DNA of 64,000 bases from Ceratorhiza oryzae-sativae. Lineage: Eukaryota; Basidiomycota; Agaricomycetes; Cantharellales; Ceratobasidiaceae. The stretch is from contig JARWMV010000234.1 in assembly GCA_030998015.1 (NCBI GenBank), positions 2,046,001 to 2,110,000 of the forward strand, written 5' to 3'. The first letter of the stretch is position 1. The number at the start of each line of letters is the position of its first letter. The position numbers and the translations under genes are program-made. Of the stretch, positions 57,834-64,000 are shown piece after piece. Below the pieces are notes generated by a model. That model was not told where the DNA came from. It saw only the letters and a program-made list of their open reading frames with translations, and did no database searches.

Positions 57834-60800
57834 ATGCCCCCTGTTCCGCGCACGTCCCCCGCGACGTCCGAGCGCGTGCCCGCCCACTATGTACACACCA
57901 CCGCCGGCCACTTCGTCGACGCCGCCGGCCGCGTCCTGCTCCTCCGCGGCGTCAACCTCTCGGGGTCCACCAAGGCGCCCGTCGATCGCCCGAGCCAGCG
58001 CAATTCCGATGTCTGGGACGTCGCCGAAGCCGGTGGCGAGAGCTTCGTCGGCCGACCCCTCAACCTCGACGACGGAACAGCCGACGTGCATCTCGCGAGG
58101 CTCCGTGCATGGGGTTTCAACTGTCTGAGATTTGTCTTTACGTGGGAGGCATTGGAACACGAGGGACCGTTAGTTGACTTTTTTCATTCTGTTGGGTACG
58201 TTGCTAAGCATGAATGCAGTGGAAAATACGACTATGAATACATCGATATACCATTCGAGTGCTTCGCCGATGCAGCGCGTTCGGCTTCAAAGTATACATG
58301 GACCCCCACCAGGACGTCGTAAGTCGGGGGTTCTCTGCTTTGGGCCAGGCTGACAACGCTTTCAGTGGTCCCGTTTCTCTGGTGGATCCGGCGCCCCGTA
58401 CTGGACTCTACCCGCCTGCGGGCTAAATCCCCGCAATTTCACCGCGACCCAAGCCGCGCTCGTCCATTTCGAGCAGCCCGACCCAGCGGCGTACCCAGCC
58501 ATGATTTGGGGCACAAACTATCACCGCTTCGTCTCTCAGACTGTCTTTACTCTCTTTTTCGCCGGTCGGGACTATGCTCCACGCTGCATCATTGATGGCG
58601 TCAACATCCAAGACTGGCTCCAACGGCATTTTGTCAACGCATGCGGCGTGCTAGCGGATGCGATCAAATCTGCTGGGGACCTGTATGACGTCTGTATATT
58701 GGCTGGGATAGCATCAACGAGCCAGGCGAGGGCTTTTTGGGCATCCACGACCTAAACGTCGTTCCTCCGCACCAGTCGCTCAAAAAAGGCACGTGCCCAA
58801 CTCCGGCTCAAGGAATTCGACTAGCGAGCGGAATACCCCAAACGGTCGAGAATTGGGCGTTTGGAGCGTTGGGCCCCAAGCGAGACGGCTACATCACGAT
58901 CGATCCTGCTGGCCGCACAGTCTGGAGCAGTCCAGGGACCGAGGAAGATGCTGGAGATGGGTCGGGTGATCGCATTAATCGACGCTGGGGATGGAGACGC
59001 GCAGCGTCGTGGCCGCTTGGCAGGTGCATCTGGGCTTTGCATGGCGTTTGGCCGGGGCCCGACGCCGCCCCGGACTCTAAAGGCGAAATACCGATCCTCA
59101 AACCAGACTATTTCGCCAGTCCGCCATTTGATCCATCGCGTGGTGTAGTCTTTGTTGCGGACTATTGGAGGCCGCACTGGAGAGCATACATTGCGCGCAT
59201 TCGGCAAGCCCAGCCCGAGGCTATCTTTTTCCTTCAGCCTCCAGTCTTCGTACAGCCCCCACCACTGGATGACGAAGATTTCTGCGGGCGGGGCGTGTAT
59301 AGTGCACACTACTACGATGGCCTTACGGTATGTTGGTTTATTTTTAGTAGTATCACGTTGTCTTACGCCCCCCGCAGTTGATGACCCGACACTGGAACTG
59401 GTTCAACGCTGACGCACTCGGTCTCCTCCGAGGCAAATACTCTTCCGTTCTCGGTGCTCTTCGAATAGGCGAAACTGCTATCCGAAAATGCTTACGAGAC
59501 CAGCTTAGCATGTTCAAGGATGATGTACGAGACATTCTTGGCCCTTACCCGACCCTCATCGGCGAGATTGGTACTCCATTTGATATGGACGGTAAACGTT
59601 CGTACGGCCTTGATGGCAACAGCAAGTACGTTGGCGACTATACGAACCAAACCCGAGCATTGGATTGCAGCCTGAACGGAGCGGATGGGACGAACATGAT
59701 GAACTGGACTCTGTGGACGTATTGTCCCGACAACTCGCACGTATGGGGTGACGGATGGAACTTGGAGGATCTTTCACTCTGGAGCGTGGACGACGCTGAT
59801 CGAGATCGTGGACCAGGCCAGGGCTTCATGATTGAAAGTTCGCAGGCCGACTTACTGGGCCGAGATCGACGACGCGACGGCAGTCTGAGCATCATCGAGG
59901 ACGAAGAATTACGAAACCGAAGCGAGTCGACGCTTGGCACGCTCGGGATGCTTCCAATGGGTCCAGGTGGCATGACGCACATTACCACACAACCCCAGCC
60001 ACGTGCGCAGCCCATGGCAGCGAGGCCTACTTGCTCGTCTCCCGAGCCCGAATTGCGCATCTCGACGGATCGGTTGTACGATTTTGTCACCGTTGGCGCG
60101 CGCGGCGTTGGTGCACTCGCGCGACCGTGGCCGATTGCGAGCGTCGGCACGCCCGAAAGCCTCGATTTCGAGATCTCTAAAGCCAAATTCGAGTTGCGCA
60201 TCAAGGTCGGACACGCGGATCGTGTATGGGGCGGACGAGAGCCGATCAAGATGGAAGGTGTGGACGATGGCGACGAGGATGAAGAACTCGGGACGGAGAT
60301 TTACATCCCTCTCGTACATTTCGCTGCCGACTCGGCATTCGAGGGCAGCGTGCAAGTGTGCCCGGAGGAAACCCCTCAGCCATACGAGGTGGCGCTCGAA
60401 GACGACGAGACACTCGTTTCCCATTCTAGATCGGCTAGCAAGAGTTCCGCGATGGGTGAAGACGGCGAAACGGGTCCAGGCCTGAGGAAGAGGCGAGGCA
60501 CTACTGCGACCTTGCGAAGAGGCCGGACGAATACGGTCGGATCTCTCGCTCCCATCCTCGCCGCTACGACCGAACCGTCCCCGACCGCTATCCCGCTTGG
60601 CGCCCAGAGCATCATGGGAACGCTCGTCGAATCCGAGATGCTTGCGCTCGAGGTTGAAGTCTCCGAAGGCAAATGGATGGTAGACGGACAAGTATTGAGA
60701 TGGTGGTACAGTGTTCCGGCCGAGGGTGAGCCCGAAAAGGAGGTCGTGATCAAGGTCAGGCGAAAGGGAGGCCCAATCAAGGGCGTAATGAGAGGTTTCT

Positions 60801-60898
60801 CGGGCATAAATCCGGATGGGGCAAGCATAAGGAGCACCCGAACGACAGGAGGGATTTGGGAGGCGATATGTCCGCCCGGAGGGTGTATTATTGCGTGA
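57834..60898 (+). CDS. GH5 glucolipid hydrolase (EGCrP2/sterylglucosidase-like)
   Basis: A long cytosolic GH5 enzyme with no signal peptide, like the Cryptococcus EGCrP2/Sgl1 enzyme that cleaves sterylglucosides and glucosylceramide. The N-terminus has the family block [16 protein letters not shown], then [19 protein letters not shown] and VYMDPHQDV. The acid/base Glu lies in DSINEPGEG (about 58708-58735). The probable nucleophile Glu lies in [12 protein letters not shown] (about 59555-59590). A long C-terminal extension of about 300 residues carries an RRKGG-rich end, as in family members. Introns are seen at 58170-58219, about 58317-58365 and about 59328-59377. One-base breaks lie near 58243-58253 and 58690-58706; conserved sequence resumes immediately in each case. 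Confidence 0.85.
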
Positions 60899-63399
60899 AT
60901 GGAGAAATGGTTACGGCTTGAACGATTGACGATGCTTGATATTTTCATAATGATGGATACCTGTTTTCTGTTTACTTTTGTAGAATATACTGATGCGAGG
61001 TTTCCTCTCGAATCTCGCCGTTCGACATTCAATTGATGTCGCATATACCCACATGACCATGATAGCCTCTGGGCGGCTAATCCAGCGTTTCAGTTGGAAA
61101 ATGTGGCGATTCGACCGCCTTCTGGAGACAACTGGCTGATTCCCTGCCCCACGTCTAGATTGGGAACACCTTGCCTTGGTTAGAGAACTCGAAAATACGG
61201 TTACTTCGTCCACTTTATACTCGCCGCCCCCAAGTTACCATCACGGGCTTCTCATGCAGACCTTGGTATTCACCATTACAACGGGGCGGTTAAGTTGAAG
61301 CATTGAGCAATATGCAAACATACAATCCGGTTTACGAACCGAAAGCACAAACTAGACCCAATTGAACGAATAGACGACAGATCAGAGAAAAAGGAAGACA
61401 GCTGAATCGATGCATAGGAAAAGACGGATAAGGCGTTCGGGTGAAGATATGGTAGGCGCTATCGTCGTAGGGGAGCTGGTCCAATCTTTGCTCCGCCGGT
61501 TCGAACTTTATAAACACCGCCGTTCAGTTAAATTCCAGCGCTTGCTCGCGGATATTGGGCACTCTCGAGCTGGCCGTGGACTGGCTTGGGATCCAAGATC
61601 GCTTCGGCAAGCTTGGCTTCTTGACCAGCGGCCTCGAATAACCCCCAATGTTCACCTTCAGTACCCAACTTCCAGCTGGCTCGCGTGTGCCACTGTCCCA
61701 CTCAAAGCTCCGAGCTTCGGGGGTGACCTGATGCCATCGAGATCAAATAGCTCTGGTTGGGTTCCAAAGAGCCCCGAGAAATCACCAAGTCCGGTAACTC
61801 CTCTGGCTCGACCTGGGTCGACAATTCCTGGGTGTTCAGTCAAACAGCCGTTAACACAGGCTGCGCGGATGATCCAGTAGCCGAGCCCTCTTTACGAGTT
61901 TTGGAGTTTGCTTGGGAGGGTGCCAAATTGTCAGGTTCAAGTGCACCAGCCACGTCGTTGCTGGCTTGTCCGTTGAGATCGATTGGTGATATCTCCAGAG
62001 GGCCCAAAATGCAACCGCTCCCATCACGGTAGTCTGATATCGTCAAATTCACGACAGTCAGTATGTAGCGCAGGCTGTTTACCATCTACACACTTACCGG
62101 CCAACAGGTTACACGCTCCTGGAACATGAGACGCTGACGGGTTTGGGCCGCTATTGGTGATCGCCTAAACCCATAAAACATATACCGAGATCGATATATA
62201 TGGGAGTACCATTGAACAAATACTGGATAGCGGCTATAGTGGGCCGATGTTATCCTTGGATAACAAGTGCCCAATACAGTCGATCCGTCGGGGCGCTCAG
62301 AGGGTTGGATAGATAAGGCAACCTGGCGGTGTCAATAGAGCGACGGCTGCAGGTGCCGGGAGAGTTGAGAAACCAGGAGGGGGTTTGTCTGAGCAAAGGC
62401 GCCAGTACTGGCAATGTGAGCAAACGAGATGCAGGGTATTCTCAGCGCAGAATCCTCACTGTACAGCTCGTCGTGCGTTTGGCCGCGCACGATGGATCTT
62501 GGGGTGGCGTTCCCGCCCCGGGCATGTACAGTTGGCTGCCATGCATATTGCCCCGGCGGAACCGCGCGCGACAAGACGTCCACCCGACGCTCCACGTGTA
62601 ATATGTCCAAGATAAGTACTGTCTCATCGACGGGTAAGGCCTCAGACAAAGCTTGGGGAAACGGTACGTCAGGCTATGGTCCAAGCCGACGACGAGGACC
62701 ACGATACGAGTGCTTACATAGGTATCCTTGTCCATCCCGCGGTGGACAGTGGTTCATAGAGAGGGGTGGATGGTCGAGAGCGGTACCAGGATCTTTTGGA
62801 AGAACATGGTTGCTTCGAGGATGGTAGGAGTGTCAGAGGGTTCCAACCCCCCGACCATAATTATATAACCCCTGTTGCTGGTCCAAAAGAAAGAACTCGG
62901 GCATGAGCGATGCGCACGGCGAAATGTGCGCATACACTCACGTGAGACTCAGCTCGTCCAAATGTGCAAGCTAATTTACACACGGTCTATACACAAAGGT
63001 CGCGCAGTTGCAAGTCATCATGCTTTGCTGTTGGAATAGCGTTCCGATTCGGCGCACTATCTTGCCGAGCTCCCCTGACGGTAATCCGCTTGGGCCCACG
63101 GCGCGTACATTGGTGCCGTACCCAGGAACTTGACTTTTCCTTCCCTCCTTCATCCACTGTAAAGAAAAAAAAAAGATTAGATTTTCCTAAAAGTGAATCC
63201 GAACGAGCGCGACATATTCGTCGGACGTATGATGCATATATGACGAGGCAGAGTCAATAAGTTCTATTGCTAGCCAGTATACCATCTACATTCATCTAAT
63301 GTCCCATCAAATATTCTGGCTATCAAACCAAGAGCCAACCAAACATAAGAGCGATGACGGCAAACACCCACACCAACCATCCGAGGTCTATGCCTCTTG
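60899..63399. other. Interval between the two GH5 genes, no supported gene
   Basis: Minus-strand open stretches at 61658-61843, 61840-62085 and 62332-62649 look somewhat coding-like (proline-rich and acidic), but no family is recognisable and no clean splice model joins them. A TATATAAT-like element on the minus strand near 62863-62870 might belong to such a gene. The left end holds the 3' UTR of the GH5 gene at 57834. Confidence 0.35.
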
Positions 63400-64000
63400 T
63401 CACAAAATCATTTCGTAGCGGCGGATCAGCGCGACTTTTAGAGTATGCACTCCAGCCCCCGTATGGACAACGAAGAGCGTCTGTCTCTCTACGTCATAGG
63501 TCCATTTCAACCCAGGAGCCGAAACCAGTAGCTTTCTTCCCTTGGTGAGGGTTGCGGGAATAAATATTTCTGTTTCCCTTGATCGAACTAGTTTCTCGTT
63601 CAGAGACGTATCAAATGTGAACTTGAAAGCGCCTGTTCGAGGTTCGTACCCAAACTCGATGGGTGTGCCAGCGACTTTGGCAGGGTAAGGTCGGACGATG
63701 ACAGGAAGCAGGCGCGCTCCGCTGTCCAACGTCCCGGAGGATTGGTCGAGGGAAGAGGGATCGTCTCGTAGCGACTGATCTGCTCGACATCTGCTGAACC
63801 AGGAAAAGTTTTCTCCGTTCCAAAAATCACCATGGATGTCGTCGTTATCCGGGTTGTAGTTCCATAATCTGCAACATCTTGACAGTCAGGCTGATAGCAC
63901 AGGTACACGCAAACAAGGACGCACGTGAATCCCACAAGGCTTTGCTCCAGCGCCGTCATCAGAGCATCCATCATGCGCGTGTGCCACTCGAAGTCATCAG
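63400..64000 (-). CDS. GH5 endoglycoceramidase-like enzyme, C-terminal part (runs off the window)
   Basis: Reading from the right edge on the minus strand, a partial exon (64000-63925) and a last exon (63868-63400) join in phase across a 56-bp GT-AG intron. The reading includes LEQSLVGFT, then WNYNPDNDD, DFWNGENFSWFS and IVRPYPAKVAGTP, which are hallmarks of the C-terminal half of fungal GH5 endoglycoceramidase-related proteins, followed by the beta-sandwich domain. The 5' part lies beyond 64000. Its tail faces the tail of the GH5 gene at 57834-60898. Confidence 0.85.

Noticed and set aside
61840..62085. Possible cyanovirin-like (CVNH) domain on the minus strand
   Set aside because: A single PIDLNG-like match without the expected cysteines or repeat; not enough to name a family.

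Overview
This window is nuclear DNA of a filamentous basidiomycete, most likely Rhizoctonia or a close relative (Ceratobasidiaceae, Agaricomycetes). Nearly every protein-coding gene is cut by introns of about 47-60 bp. The gene set is typical of Agaricomycetes: a PDR-type ABC transporter, an intersectin-type adaptor, a NACHT-TPR-CHAT protein, GH5 glucolipid hydrolases and a small ricin-B-type lectin of the R. solani agglutinin type. The species assignment is inference from family resemblance.

Layout. 1-4900: a Ty1/copia retrotransposon whose 5' LTR is cut by the window edge; a solo LTR of the same family with a clean 5-bp target duplication lies at 19630-19924. 6540-11705 (+): PDR-type ABC transporter. 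11989-12306 (-) and 12552-13324 (+): a divergent pair of small genes. 14753-18703 (+): REV1. 20236-21408 (-): decayed DAL5-type permease. 22082-25452 (+): secreted cysteine-rich membrane protein. 25710-26796 (+): inositol polyphosphate multikinase. 27828-29981 (+): cytochrome P450. 30224-32121 (-): F-box-like protein and an unknown protein. 32854-40442 (+): intersectin/CIN1-type protein (EH, WH2, two SH3, DH, PH). 42385-44587 (+): glycogen-targeting PP1 regulatory subunit. 45953-46556 (-): lectin. 49721-51593 (-): shugoshin. 52071-56686 (+): NACHT-TPR-CHAT relic. 56932-57709 (+): ISA2. 57834-60898 (+): GH5 sterylglucosidase/EGCrP2-like enzyme. 63400-64000 (-): a second GH5 enzyme, running off the end.

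There is no operon logic; the genes are independent housekeeping, transport and defence functions. Three themes recur. First, many genes carry isolated one-base frame breaks, almost always the loss of one base, while the retroelement ORF, P450, PP1 subunit, lectin and ISA2 are clean. Consensus error is the simplest explanation. Second, at least five introns need a GC-AG reading to keep conserved protein in frame. Third, accessory regions hold decayed genes (permease, NLR) next to LTR debris.

Exon boundaries were worked out by hand from splice motifs and family knowledge, without searches or RNA evidence. No tRNA, rRNA or CRISPR was recognised.
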